A stretch of DNA of 64,000 nucleotides, taken from NCBI RefSeq assembly GCF_019357415.1, contig NZ_CP048410.1, positions 2,754,501-2,818,500 of the forward strand, written 5' to 3'. Positions 17,823 through 26,031 of this stretch are shown here, in pieces. Every line of letters begins with the position of its first letter. Position 1 is the first letter of the stretch. This DNA is from Gramella sp. MT6. GTDB lineage: Bacteria; Bacteroidota; Bacteroidia; Flavobacteriales; Flavobacteriaceae. The notes below the pieces were generated by a model. The model did no database searches. It was given only the letters and a program-made list of their open reading frames with translations, and was not told the DNA's origin. Position numbers and translations under genes: made by a program.

Positions 17823-18520
17823 TAATTGTTGTTTATGGTTGATAAACCGCCATCAACTCCAAGCGTTTGACCTGTTATCCAACCACTGTTATCACTTAAA
17901 AGAAAAGCAGCAAGGTTTGCAATATCTTTAGCCTCTCCAACTCTCTTAAGAGGATGCCTTTTATTCATCTTTTCTCTTTTATCATCGTTTGATAATAATT
18001 TTTCCGCGAGAGGTGTATCTGTTAAGGATGGAGCTATAACATTTACTCTAAAATTAGGCGCATACTCTGCAGCTAGAGACTTGGCGAAACCTTCAATTGC
18101 ACCTTTCGCCGCGGCCACATTCGTATGAAATGGCATTCCTACCTTTACGGCAACTGTACTAAAAAATACTAGACTTGCCTGTGGTGATTTTTTTAGTTTA
18201 TCCAGAACTCCCTGAACACTTCTAACCAATCCGAAAAAGTTAAGCTGCATTTCTTTTTCAAAATTTTCGGGTTTGATCATTTTAAAAGGTTTCAATTCTA
18301 TAGATCCCGGGCAGTATACAAGTCCATCGATTTGGTCTGGAAGATCAAGGTCTTCAATATTGTCTTTAAGAACGTCGAAATCAAGATGGGTTACTTTTTC
18401 CGTATCAAGATTTCCGGTATTTCTGGAGGCAACAATTATATTATGGTCACTACTAAGAAGTTCCGAAATTTGAAGTCCGATTCCAGTAGAGCCACCTATT
18501 AGTAAGATATTCTTTTTCAT
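17822..18520 (-). CDS. Short-chain dehydrogenase/reductase lacking the catalytic Tyr
   Basis: This 232-residue Rossmann-fold protein has the N-terminal nucleotide motif LLIGGSTGIG and the C-terminal ITGQTLGVDGG of classical SDRs. The active-site Ser is in VFFSTVAV. The usual Y-x-x-x-K instead reads V-A-A-A-K (in HTNVAAAKGAIEGF), so the catalytic Tyr is replaced by Val while the Lys is kept. It may bind a nucleotide without ordinary oxidoreductase chemistry, or use another residue. It lies between an SRPBCC gene (5-bp gap) and the photolyase gene (overlap), suggesting a role linked to photolyase or light stress; that link is inference. Confidence 0.88.
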   Translation of the reverse strand: MKKNILLIGGSTGIGLQISELLSSDHNIIVASRNTGNLDTEKVTHLDFDVLKDNIEDLDLPDQIDGLVYCPGSIELKPFKMIKPENFEKEMQLNFFGLVRSVQGVLDKLKKSPQASLVFFSTVAVKVGMPFHTNVAAAKGAIEGFAKSLAAEYAPNFRVNVIAPSLTDTPLAEKLLSNDDKREKMNKRHPLKRVGEAKDIANLAAFLLSDNSGWITGQTLGVDGGLSTINNN

Positions 18521-18525
18521 AATTA

Positions 18526-19035
18526 TTAGTTTAGTATATCCTGTTTAAGGGTTTCAGTTTTTGAAATGTCTTCGTGGTATTCACCAAAAAGTTCCAGGAG
18601 CTTTTCCTGTCTATAATCAAATATTTCCTGAAGCTTAGGTTTTACGAGGAAAGGATGCGCCATTTGCCCTAATATACCCATGGGTAACTTATAATCTATT
18701 ACATCTTCCATTTCTACTCCACCCGGAATTGGCTTTATAAAGTGTTTGTGGTGCCACAGAGCATATGGTCCGAAACGTTGTTCATCCACAAAATATTCAC
18801 CTTCCTTTACGTGAGTGATCTCAGTAACCCATTTGGTTCTAATTCCAGCGACCGGAGTCACTATATACTGGATGATCTGTCCCGGATACATTGGCCGGTC
18901 TGCGCCGGATACGATTTCGAAGCCCATGTAATCTGGAGTTATGGTTTTTAAGTTTCTTGGATCTGAAAGAAACTCCCAGGCTTCTTCCAATGAAATTGGC
19001 AATTTCTGGGTGCTGTGTAAAGTATAAAGCTTCAT
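18526..19035 (-). CDS. SRPBCC (START/Bet v1-like) family ligand-binding protein
   Basis: This 169-residue cytosolic protein has the SRPBCC/polyketide cyclase-like pattern: LPISLEEAWEFLSDPRNLKTITP at the start, PGQIIQYIVTPVAGIRTKWVTEI in the middle, and a long C-terminal helix. Such folds bind hydrophobic ligands in a deep cavity; the ligand is unknown. It is first in the operon that continues into the SDR and photolyase genes. In many bacteria SRPBCC proteins of this subfamily sit beside photolyase genes, which supports a shared function. Its promoter region contains the repeated motif at 19066-19112. Confidence 0.85.
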   Translation of the reverse strand: MKLYTLHSTQKLPISLEEAWEFLSDPRNLKTITPDYMGFEIVSGADRPMYPGQIIQYIVTPVAGIRTKWVTEITHVKEGEYFVDEQRFGPYALWHHKHFIKPIPGGVEMEDVIDYKLPMGILGQMAHPFLVKPKLQEIFDYRQEKLLELFGEYHEDISKTETLKQDILN

Positions 19036-19065
19036 TCTAAATATTTGAAGTAAAATTACATTTCA

Positions 19066-19112
19066 TTTTGTTTAAAAAGAAATAATTAAAGTTAAACAAA
19101 ATATAAACAAAA
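19066..19112. promoter_or_regulatory. Operator-like motif: TTTTGTTTAA / TTAAACAAAA / ATAAACAAAA
   Basis: Three copies of one 10-bp motif lie between the divergent SRPBCC and DUF2911 genes. TTTTGTTTAA (19066-19075) and TTAAACAAAA (19092-19101) form a perfect inverted repeat with a 16-bp spacer. ATAAACAAAA (19103-19112) is a direct repeat 11 bp further, one helical turn. The site lies 31-77 bp upstream of the SRPBCC start. A MerR-like light or stress regulator is one possible binder; no regulator gene is in the window. Confidence 0.55.
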
Positions 19113-19187
19113 CTTCTGAAAAGCCTATTTTAGTGTTCCAGAACTATAGCTTCTTACTATATTTACTTAAACTAAAACTTTAAAAGA

Positions 19188-20036
19188 ATGAAAAAACTAT
19201 TATCTCTTGTATTCATTATGTGCCTTACGTTTTCTGTTAATGCACAGATACAAACTCCCCAGCCTAGTCCAGCCATCAAGATCGAGCAAAAGGTAGGTCT
19301 TACAGATGTAACCCTGGAATATTCCAGACCGGCTATGAGGGGAAGAACCATTTTTGGTGACCTAGTTCCCTATGGTGAAGTATGGAGAACTGGTGCAAAT
19401 GCCAATACGAAAATAAATTTCAGTACAGATGTTATGATCAACGGGAAGAAATTGGAAAAAGGTTCCTATGCTATTTATTCAATTCCGAATAAAGATTCCT
19501 GGGAAGTAATGTTTTATTCATCCACAGACAATTGGGGAGTACCTCAAAACTGGGATGAGTCTAAAGTAGCTTTGAAGGCTAAAGCTGAAACTACCGAATT
19601 ACCAATGTCTATGGACTCTTTCGTAATAATGCTGCATGATATTACAAATGATTCTGCCAGTCTGAATTTTGCATGGGAAAATACTAAGGCGACCTTGTTA
19701 TTAGAAGTTCCTACAGATGAATTAGCTACTGCAAGTATTGAAAAGATTATGAATGGACCAACTGCAAGTGATTACTTCGCAGCAGGTACTTATTATCATG
19801 AATCTGGTAAGGATCTTGAGAAAGCTTACCAGTGGGTTAGTAAAGCTACTGAAATGGCCGGAGACCAGGCTTTCTGGATGCTTAGAAGAAAATCACTGAT
19901 CGAAGCTGAAATGGGTAAAAAAGATCAGGCTATTGAGACTGCGAAAAAATCTTTGGCTTCTGCTGAAAAAGCTAACAATGCCGATTATGTGAAAATGAAT
20001 AAAGAATCTATTGCAGAGTGGGAGGGAAGTAAATAA
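19188..20036 (+). CDS. DUF2911 family exported protein with C-terminal helical repeats
   Basis: A 282-residue protein with a signal peptide (residues 1-20, cleavage near VNA/QI) and a DUF2911 beta-rich domain carrying the typical EYSRPAMRGRTIFGDLVPYGEVWRTGAN and GKKLEKGSYAIYSIP. Residues about 190-280 form TPR-like helices (AAGTYYHESGKDLEKAYQWVSKA, then DQAIETAKKSLASAEKAN). DUF2911 proteins are common in Bacteroidota; function is unknown. It is monocistronic and ends before a stem-loop/REP-like element. A near -7 box, TATATTTA, is about 30 bp upstream. Confidence 0.88.
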   Translation: MKKLLSLVFIMCLTFSVNAQIQTPQPSPAIKIEQKVGLTDVTLEYSRPAMRGRTIFGDLVPYGEVWRTGANANTKINFSTDVMINGKKLEKGSYAIYSIPNKDSWEVMFYSSTDNWGVPQNWDESKVALKAKAETTELPMSMDSFVIMLHDITNDSASLNFAWENTKATLLLEVPTDELATASIEKIMNGPTASDYFAAGTYYHESGKDLEKAYQWVSKATEMAGDQAFWMLRRKSLIEAEMGKKDQAIETAKKSLASAEKANNADYVKMNKESIAEWEGSK

Positions 20037-20056
20037 TTTTCACCCGCTTTCATTTT

Positions 20057-20153
20057 AAAGGTTTTCTGATTTTCCGTCTTCCTGAACTTGTTTTAGGACC
20101 TCAAAAGAAGCTGAAATAAATTCAGCTTGACGAAAGAAAATTAGAAAACCTTT
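20057..20153. terminator. Bidirectional stem-loop terminator with nested repeat
   Basis: AAAGGTTTTCTGATTTTC (20057-20074) pairs, with mismatches, with GAAAATTAGAAAACCTTT (20136-20153), forming a long outer stem between the convergent DUF2911 and Gfo/Idh/MocA genes. The T-rich ends allow termination in either direction. A REP-like element fills the loop. Confidence 0.6.
20075..20132. repeat. REP-like intergenic element with two hairpins
   Basis: CGTC and GACG bound the element. Inside are two hairpins: CCTGAACTTGTTTTAGG (20081-20097, imperfect) and AGCTGAAATAAATTCAGCT (20109-20127). The wording CCTGAACTTGTTT-AGG is like short interspersed elements I associate with Bacteroidota intergenic DNA. 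Only one copy was noticed in this window. Confidence 0.5.
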
Positions 20154-20154
20154 T

Positions 20155-21123
20155 TTAATACTTTAACTTTATCTTCTCTCTAATTGCATCCAGAAGTTTC
20201 ATAAGATCATGGGTTTTATCCAGGTTCCAGATGTTACTTTCGGTTTTTCCTTCCTGGAGCATTCTAGTCACATGTTCAGCTTCGAAATTATATCCTTTGG
20301 TTTCTACACCAAATTCAAAAGTTTCTTCTTTTCCTTCTGAAGTGATCTTAACTGAAGTTGGTTCATGGAACCTCGAGTTTAGAAAGATCGTTCCTTTTTC
20401 CAGTTCTATTTCTGCCGTAGTAGGCGTGTTTTCTAATAAGGTTGAGAATAATTCGGCCTTAACCCCATCTGGATAACTAAACCTGATATCACAGGAAGCA
20501 TCCACATTGGTTTCAGTGAATTCAGCTTTAGCCTCAATTTTATCTGGTTTGCCAAGAAGGCTGTATGCCATAAAAACAGGATAGATACCAATATCCAATA
20601 GACTTCCACCACCTAATTCTTTATTAAAAAGTCGTTTGGATCTGTCATATTCTGCCATGAATCCAAAATCGGCGTTTATAGATCTTATTTTTCCTAAATC
20701 GCCAGACTCGACTTTTTCATTTATAAATAGGAAATGAGGTAAAAACCTTGTCCATAATGCTTCCATCAGGAAAACGTTCTCAGACCTTGACAGTTCTATC
20801 ATTTCTTTTGCCTGAGTTATATTCATAGCAAAAGGCTTTTCGCATAAAACAGCCTTACCATTTCTGATGCATTCCATGGTGAGTTCATGATGAAATACAT
20901 GGGGAGTGGCAATATAAATGACATCTACTTTTTCATCCTGCATTAGTTGCTTGTAAGATTCATAAGCTACTGTGGCATTATATTCTTTTGCGAAAGAAAT
21001 GGCATTTTCCTTGCTTCTGCTGGCCACACCATAAATTTCTGCATTTTCAACATTAGTAAGCCCTTCTGCAAATTTGTTAGCGATCTTTCCAAGACCTATA
21101 ATTCCCCAATTTATCTTCTTCAT
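20155..21123 (-). CDS. Gfo/Idh/MocA family oxidoreductase
   Basis: This 322-residue NAD(P)-dependent oxidoreductase has the N-terminal Rossmann motif GIIGLGKIANKFAEGL, and CEKPFAMN carries the family's catalytic EKP lysine. The C-terminal alpha/beta domain (GGGSLLDIGIYPVFMAYSLLG) binds substrate. Relatives oxidise or reduce sugars and inositols, including dihydrodiol dehydrogenase-like and glucose-fructose oxidoreductase-like enzymes. The 4-bp overlap with the SSS transporter gene (ATGA) shows tight coupling, so it may act on an imported sugar or polyol. Substrate unknown. Confidence 0.92.
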   Translation of the reverse strand: MKKINWGIIGLGKIANKFAEGLTNVENAEIYGVASRSKENAISFAKEYNATVAYESYKQLMQDEKVDVIYIATPHVFHHELTMECIRNGKAVLCEKPFAMNITQAKEMIELSRSENVFLMEALWTRFLPHFLFINEKVESGDLGKIRSINADFGFMAEYDRSKRLFNKELGGGSLLDIGIYPVFMAYSLLGKPDKIEAKAEFTETNVDASCDIRFSYPDGVKAELFSTLLENTPTTAEIELEKGTIFLNSRFHEPTSVKITSEGKEETFEFGVETKGYNFEAEHVTRMLQEGKTESNIWNLDKTHDLMKLLDAIREKIKLKY

Positions 21124-22823
21124 GATGTCTCGATTTCAGATTTATTCTGAGTAAATAATTGTATAAGAAAAGCGATGGACATTACCAGGCCACATCCAAG
21201 AACATTCAGCCATAAATAAGGCATAAGCTCAAGTTCAAAAACCAGGAATATGATTGCCTGTGTAATAATGGCAGCGATGAAAACCGCGTTGCTTTTTACA
21301 GATTTAATGAAAAATGCCAGCAGGAATATCCCCAGAACATTTCCGTAGAAAATACTACCTATGATATTAACCAGTTGGATTAGATTATCAAACAGGTCTG
21401 CTAAACTGGCAAATGCAATCGCGATGACTCCCCACATCAATGTGAACCATTTTGACGCTGCCAGGTAGTGTTCTTCAGATTTTGCCTGTTTATGATTACG
21501 CCTGTACAGGTCTATTACGGTAGTGGAAGCAAGGGCATTAAGTTCTGAAGCAGTGGAAGACATTGCTGCTGAAAGGATCACTGCGAGCAGAAGGCCTATA
21601 AATCCACGTGGCAGGTTATTTAAAATGAAGTGGATAAATACATAATCCTTATCGTTGCTTTCAGCGTCTTCATCTGAAGCGTCTATAAAAAGCTTAGCCT
21701 CTTCCCGAACATCCTTTTGCTGTTGTTCAAGTTGAAGATATTCTTTTTCAAAATCTGCTGTTTGGGCTTCGTTGTAATCTGATCTGTTTTCAGCATAATT
21801 CAGACTTATATTCTGCTTTTTCTCCTGAATTTCTTCATTTACGAGCATCAGGTCTTTGTACTGTTCGGCATAGTCAGAATTTAAAACAGTTTCTGTAGCT
21901 GCAGGATTGAAATTTAAGGGAGCCGTATTGAATTGGTAAAAAACGAAGACCATTACTCCCACCAGAAGAATAAAGAACTGCAAGGGAACTTTTAAGAGTC
22001 CGTTGAAGATCATACCCATCTGGCTTTCTCTAACCGAACCACCTGAAAGATATCTTTGAACCTGGCTTTGGTCTGTACCAAAATAGGAGAGGGCAAGAAA
22101 ACTACCTCCAATTAGTCCGCTCCATAAAGTATATCTATTTTCAAAATCGAATGAATAATCGAGAATGTTCATTTTGCCGCCTTTTCCGGCAATTTCCAAA
22201 GCATTGGTAAAACTCACTGAGTCTGGCAGGTAACTTAATATTATAAAAAAGGCAACCACCATTCCTGTAAATATCACCGCCATTTGTTGCTTATGGGTTA
22301 CACTTACGGCCTTGGTCCCTCCGGAAACAGTGTAGATAATTACAAGTACACCAATAATTATGGTTAACGAGGTTAGATTCCATCCAAGGACAGCTGATAG
22401 CACGATGGCCGGGGCGAAAATGGTGATTCCGGCGGCCAACCCTCGTTGTACAAGGAATAAAATAGCCGTTAAGGTCCTGGTTTTCCGGTCGAACCTTGAT
22501 TCCAGATATTCATAAGCGGTATAAACCTTTAACCTGTGATATATGGGAATGAATACCATACAAATGATCACCATAGCAATTGGTAGTCCAAAATAAAACT
22601 GTACAAAACCCATCCCATCATGAAAAGCCTGTCCGGGTGTGGATAGAAATGTGATGGCACTGGCCTGGGTTGCCATAACCGAGAGACCTATGGTCCACCA
22701 TTTGGCATTTTTTCCACCTCCAATGTAGTCTTCAACATTCTTGCTTCCACGCGATTTATAAACTCCATACCAAACAATAAATGCTATAGTACCACCAAGG
22801 ATGATCCAATCTATTAAATTCAT
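21120..22823 (-). CDS. Sodium:solute symporter (SSS family)
   Basis: A 567-residue inner-membrane transporter with about 13-14 membrane helices. SSS signatures are visible, including WWTIGLSVMATQASAITFLSTPGQA in the second helix and SGGTKAVSVTHKQQ. It would use a Na+ gradient to import a small solute, perhaps a sugar or sialic-acid-like compound. Odd feature: residues about 300-390 hold a charged, coiled-coil-like insertion rich in Glu and Gln (QEKKQNISLNYAENRSD onward), not usual in the family. It lies 1 bp after the 35-residue membrane protein and overlaps the oxidoreductase gene by 4 bp. Confidence 0.92.
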   Translation of the reverse strand: MNLIDWIILGGTIAFIVWYGVYKSRGSKNVEDYIGGGKNAKWWTIGLSVMATQASAITFLSTPGQAFHDGMGFVQFYFGLPIAMVIICMVFIPIYHRLKVYTAYEYLESRFDRKTRTLTAILFLVQRGLAAGITIFAPAIVLSAVLGWNLTSLTIIIGVLVIIYTVSGGTKAVSVTHKQQMAVIFTGMVVAFFIILSYLPDSVSFTNALEIAGKGGKMNILDYSFDFENRYTLWSGLIGGSFLALSYFGTDQSQVQRYLSGGSVRESQMGMIFNGLLKVPLQFFILLVGVMVFVFYQFNTAPLNFNPAATETVLNSDYAEQYKDLMLVNEEIQEKKQNISLNYAENRSDYNEAQTADFEKEYLQLEQQQKDVREEAKLFIDASDEDAESNDKDYVFIHFILNNLPRGFIGLLLAVILSAAMSSTASELNALASTTVIDLYRRNHKQAKSEEHYLAASKWFTLMWGVIAIAFASLADLFDNLIQLVNIIGSIFYGNVLGIFLLAFFIKSVKSNAVFIAAIITQAIIFLVFELELMPYLWLNVLGCGLVMSIAFLIQLFTQNKSEIETS

Positions 22824-22824
22824 A

Positions 22825-22932
22825 TCAGGCGAAATAATTCATTACTAAATAAAACGCCAGTATATATATCGCATTGGCAATAAGAACCAGGGTATAGCTT
22901 TTTTTCCAATGGTAAGTTTCGGGTTTCTCCAT
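22825..22932 (-). CDS. 35-residue single-span membrane protein
   Basis: This short reading frame runs from ATG at 22932 to TGA at 22825. It encodes 35 residues: a polar start (MEKPETYHWKKSYT), then one hydrophobic helix (about residues 15-32), ending NYFA. It exactly fills the gap between the PIG-L gene, whose stop it overlaps as TAATG, and the SSS transporter start 1 bp downstream. The junctions on both sides and the clean membrane helix argue that it is translated. A small partner of the symporter is a plausible role by analogy with other small transporter subunits, but this is inference. I recognise no named family. Confidence 0.75.
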   Translation of the reverse strand: MEKPETYHWKKSYTLVLIANAIYILAFYLVMNYFA

Positions 22933-25421
22933 TATTTACCTATTGAGATTAAATTAGCAAAAAGTCTGAAGGCTCCAGGAACAGCTTCCGGAAATTGTCT
23001 GAAAAAGCTGATTCCTGAGTAGATATAATATCCATCACCATATTGAGCTACCAAAAGGCTACCATTTTTAGGTGTTTCTCCTTCATCGTGCATACTGAGC
23101 AAAGGTGTAAAGTTCTCATCCCAACGGTCTGGAAAGTACAAACCACGTTCCTGAACCCAACCTTTAAAATCGGCTTCGGTTAATTTATTCGGCGAGGAAA
23201 GTATAGGATGATCAGGTGTTAAAAATGTCACCTTTGCATTTTCATTAGTAACTCTGTCTCGCGATAAAGTTAAACTGAATGGTGATATATGATCAACAAC
23301 GAGACCTCTATTGGTATTGTACTGTACGATCATGGTTCCTCCCTGCTTTACATATTCATGTAATATATCCTGTTTGAATTTAAGCGCGTCTACTACATTG
23401 AAAGCTCTTATTCCCAAAACCACCGCATCATAGTTCTTAAGCGAATTATGTGTAATATTCTCAGGAGAAATTCTTGTTACCGAATATCCAATTTGTTCCA
23501 GGCTTTCGGGAACCACATCACCGGCACCTTCAATATATGCGATACTTTCACCTTTTTTATTTATATCCAGTTTTACCAGTTTCAAACTCGCGGTTCTAAT
23601 TAGGTTTTGATCTGGTATATGCTCATAATTGATCTCAATCAGGTTTTGATTATAAATATCTCCATTGATAGTAGCTTCGGGAGTGAGCCTTGTTTCATTC
23701 TGACCTTCCGGGGGAGTAATCTTAAATTTTAAGTTTTCTGTCCCACCAGATGTTTCTATGGAAAAACTGGTTTTTATAGGTTCTATTTGCCAGCCGGCTC
23801 CGGCTTTTAAATTTAAGTCACCACTTAGATCTGGTCTTTTTGAGGTAACCTGAATATTGATTTCTTTAGGCTGAGTATTATTAAAAATGAGAACATCTTC
23901 TTCGAATTTAAGATCTACTGGTGGTACGATCTCAAAATTCTTATAGGTTTCTCCAAATACATTGTCATTATATTTATAGACAACCGGTTTTTCAAAACTA
24001 ATAGAGGTCCCGTTAAGCGATAGATTGAAAGTAGCTTTCGTGTGTAAAGGTGTTTCAGGCAGGCCTCTTAATTCTTGATTATTTACAGTATACATACCCA
24101 TGGTACCGGTTTCTTCCAGCCAATATGGAGTAGTGTAATCGGCGGTAGATGGGATCTTGAAGGTCATATTGCTATCCCAGCCATTATTGTTTTTAAGACT
24201 TACCTGGGGTTTTAAAATCGAATTGTTCGGAGTTAATTCTACCGAATTTAAAACGATATCCTCATTACTTCTATTGATCGCTTCAAGACTTACCTGAAGT
24301 TCTTCAGTAGGAGTAATAGATGGTTTCCCAGCGACTGCTTCAAGGTATAAACCGGAGCATGCATAGATGATATCTTTAATTTCTTCAGTCTTCACCTGTT
24401 TCCAGTGCCCATCTTCCAGGTCCTGAATAAGATTATAGGCCTGTACCAATTTTGTTAAACTTTGAGCAGGATTAGCAAAATCAAAATTATTCTGAACATC
24501 TTCGAGGATCCTGCCAATTTCCTCACCGCCTTTTACGCGATTCCAGCTGGTATCTATCCCGTCAAAAACATCAGCATTCTTTGAAGGTAGTTCTCCTTTT
24601 AGCAACTCAAGATATTCCATCAGCTTGCCACGACTACCAGTACTTCCAAATCCCTGCGAACGATGCTGGCTTCTACTAATGGAAGCGATCTCTGGATTAG
24701 ACATTCCGCGTAATGGGAAATAGGTGCCCGTATCGAAACTTATAAAATTAGATTTATCTGCAGCTTTAAAGGCTTCATCACCGCCGTAAAACCACGGAGA
24801 GGTATTAAAGAAAAGTCGTTTTGGCTGAAATGGTTTTACATATTCCAGCTGGTCTTTATAGGCACTTTTGGTGCCGGCAAGGTCAAAGGCTTCAACACTT
24901 AATATGGCTGAAGAGGTATGATGACCATGGGTGCTGCCGGGAGTGCGATGGTCGAATCTGTTAATGACCACATCTGGTCTGAATTTCCTGATGATCCAAA
25001 CGACATCACTTAACACTTCATCTTTATTCCAGATCTCTAAAGTTTCAGAAGGAGTTTTTGAGTACCCAAAATCATTTGCCCGCGTAAAGAATTGCTTTCC
25101 GCCATCCACTCGTCTGGCAGCCAGTAATTCCTGGGTTCTGATTAATCCTAATTGTTCCCTGAGTTCGGGCCCTATTAAATTTTGCCCGCCATCTCCTCTG
25201 GTAAGTGATAAATAGGCAGTTCTTGCATTTTTCTCATTTGAAAAATAGGAGATAAGCCGTGTATTCTCATCATCGGGATGTGCGGCGATATATAGAACCG
25301 AACCTAAAAAGTTCAGTTTTTTAATATGATTATATATTTCTGAAGAACTCCATTTTTCCGGAGCCTGTGCTTTACTGAACGAAAAGCTGAGAAGGATCAG
25401 GGCAAAAACTAATTTTCGCAT
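22932..25421 (-). CDS. Exported PIG-L family deacetylase with C-terminal domain
   Basis: An 829-residue protein with a signal peptide (cleavage near SKA/QA). Residues about 35-300 are a PIG-L/LmbE domain: LYIAAHPDDENTRL carries the AHPDDE zinc motif and GSTHGHHTSS the second metal-binding histidines. PIG-L enzymes deacetylate N-acetyl-sugar conjugates. Residues about 370-600 are beta-sandwich-like; 610-829 look like a ThuA or glutamine amidotransferase-like domain (AVVLGIRAFNV, GGTMIVQYNTN). Operon context with a Na+ symporter and a sugar-type oxidoreductase suggests breakdown and uptake of a modified sugar in the periplasm, which is inference. A -7-like box CAAATATA is at 25439-25446. Confidence 0.9.
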   Translation of the reverse strand: MRKLVFALILLSFSFSKAQAPEKWSSSEIYNHIKKLNFLGSVLYIAAHPDDENTRLISYFSNEKNARTAYLSLTRGDGGQNLIGPELREQLGLIRTQELLAARRVDGGKQFFTRANDFGYSKTPSETLEIWNKDEVLSDVVWIIRKFRPDVVINRFDHRTPGSTHGHHTSSAILSVEAFDLAGTKSAYKDQLEYVKPFQPKRLFFNTSPWFYGGDEAFKAADKSNFISFDTGTYFPLRGMSNPEIASISRSQHRSQGFGSTGSRGKLMEYLELLKGELPSKNADVFDGIDTSWNRVKGGEEIGRILEDVQNNFDFANPAQSLTKLVQAYNLIQDLEDGHWKQVKTEEIKDIIYACSGLYLEAVAGKPSITPTEELQVSLEAINRSNEDIVLNSVELTPNNSILKPQVSLKNNNGWDSNMTFKIPSTADYTTPYWLEETGTMGMYTVNNQELRGLPETPLHTKATFNLSLNGTSISFEKPVVYKYNDNVFGETYKNFEIVPPVDLKFEEDVLIFNNTQPKEINIQVTSKRPDLSGDLNLKAGAGWQIEPIKTSFSIETSGGTENLKFKITPPEGQNETRLTPEATINGDIYNQNLIEINYEHIPDQNLIRTASLKLVKLDINKKGESIAYIEGAGDVVPESLEQIGYSVTRISPENITHNSLKNYDAVVLGIRAFNVVDALKFKQDILHEYVKQGGTMIVQYNTNRGLVVDHISPFSLTLSRDRVTNENAKVTFLTPDHPILSSPNKLTEADFKGWVQERGLYFPDRWDENFTPLLSMHDEGETPKNGSLLVAQYGDGYYIYSGISFFRQFPEAVPGAFRLFANLISIGK

Positions 25422-25491
25422 TAGATAAAGGGTTTTACCAAATATAAAAACTTTAAAACCTCCAATCCGAATAATTTAGTGATCTTTTAAT

Positions 25492-26031
25492 TTAAAGGGC
25501 ATCTTTGCCTTCATCATGCCTTCTGTGTGTTTCGATAAGAGAAACAGCTTTTTGAAGAATAAGGTTATTGGGATAGGTGATCAATTCTCCATCTGAGGTT
25601 CTAAGATGCAGATGAAATGCTTTAATATCTTCAATTTCGGCTTCTATAGGTAGGTCCTTATCGTGGATCTTGATGGTGTCTCCAATTTTGTATGGGAACG
25701 AAAAGAACATGATAATCCCCGAAGTAATATTGCTCAAAATAGACCAGATCGCGAATAAGGCAACTCCTATTACTGCAAAAGTTGAAGAAAATATTAATGC
25801 AAGTTCAGATAATCCTACACCCCAGGCGAACGAAAGCAAAAATGCTGCGATCAGGAAAATCAAGATATTGATGTATTTAAACATCAATCTGGTCCTGGTA
25901 ATATTTATTTCACTGCGCTTTCCTACCTTATTGGCCGCCTTTCTTAGTACAAACTGAATGATCATTAAAAGGATAATAACGGCAAGCGTGTATATCAATT
26001 CGTCGCGATAATTTGTGAATACTTCGTACAT
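25492..26031 (-). CDS. Small-conductance mechanosensitive channel (MscS family), short
   Basis: A 179-residue inner-membrane protein with three hydrophobic helices and an MscS beta domain (FSFPYKIGDTIKIHDKD, then TSDGELITYPNNLILQKAV). It is shorter than E. coli MscS (286) and lacks most of the C-terminal cage. Such channels open under membrane tension after hypo-osmotic shock. Its ATG overlaps the stop of the lipoprotein gene upstream (TAATG at 26029-26033), so it is the last gene in the operon that starts with DUF2520 at 29712. Confidence 0.88.
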   Translation of the reverse strand: MYEVFTNYRDELIYTLAVIILLMIIQFVLRKAANKVGKRSEINITRTRLMFKYINILIFLIAAFLLSFAWGVGLSELALIFSSTFAVIGVALFAIWSILSNITSGIIMFFSFPYKIGDTIKIHDKDLPIEAEIEDIKAFHLHLRTSDGELITYPNNLILQKAVSLIETHRRHDEGKDAL

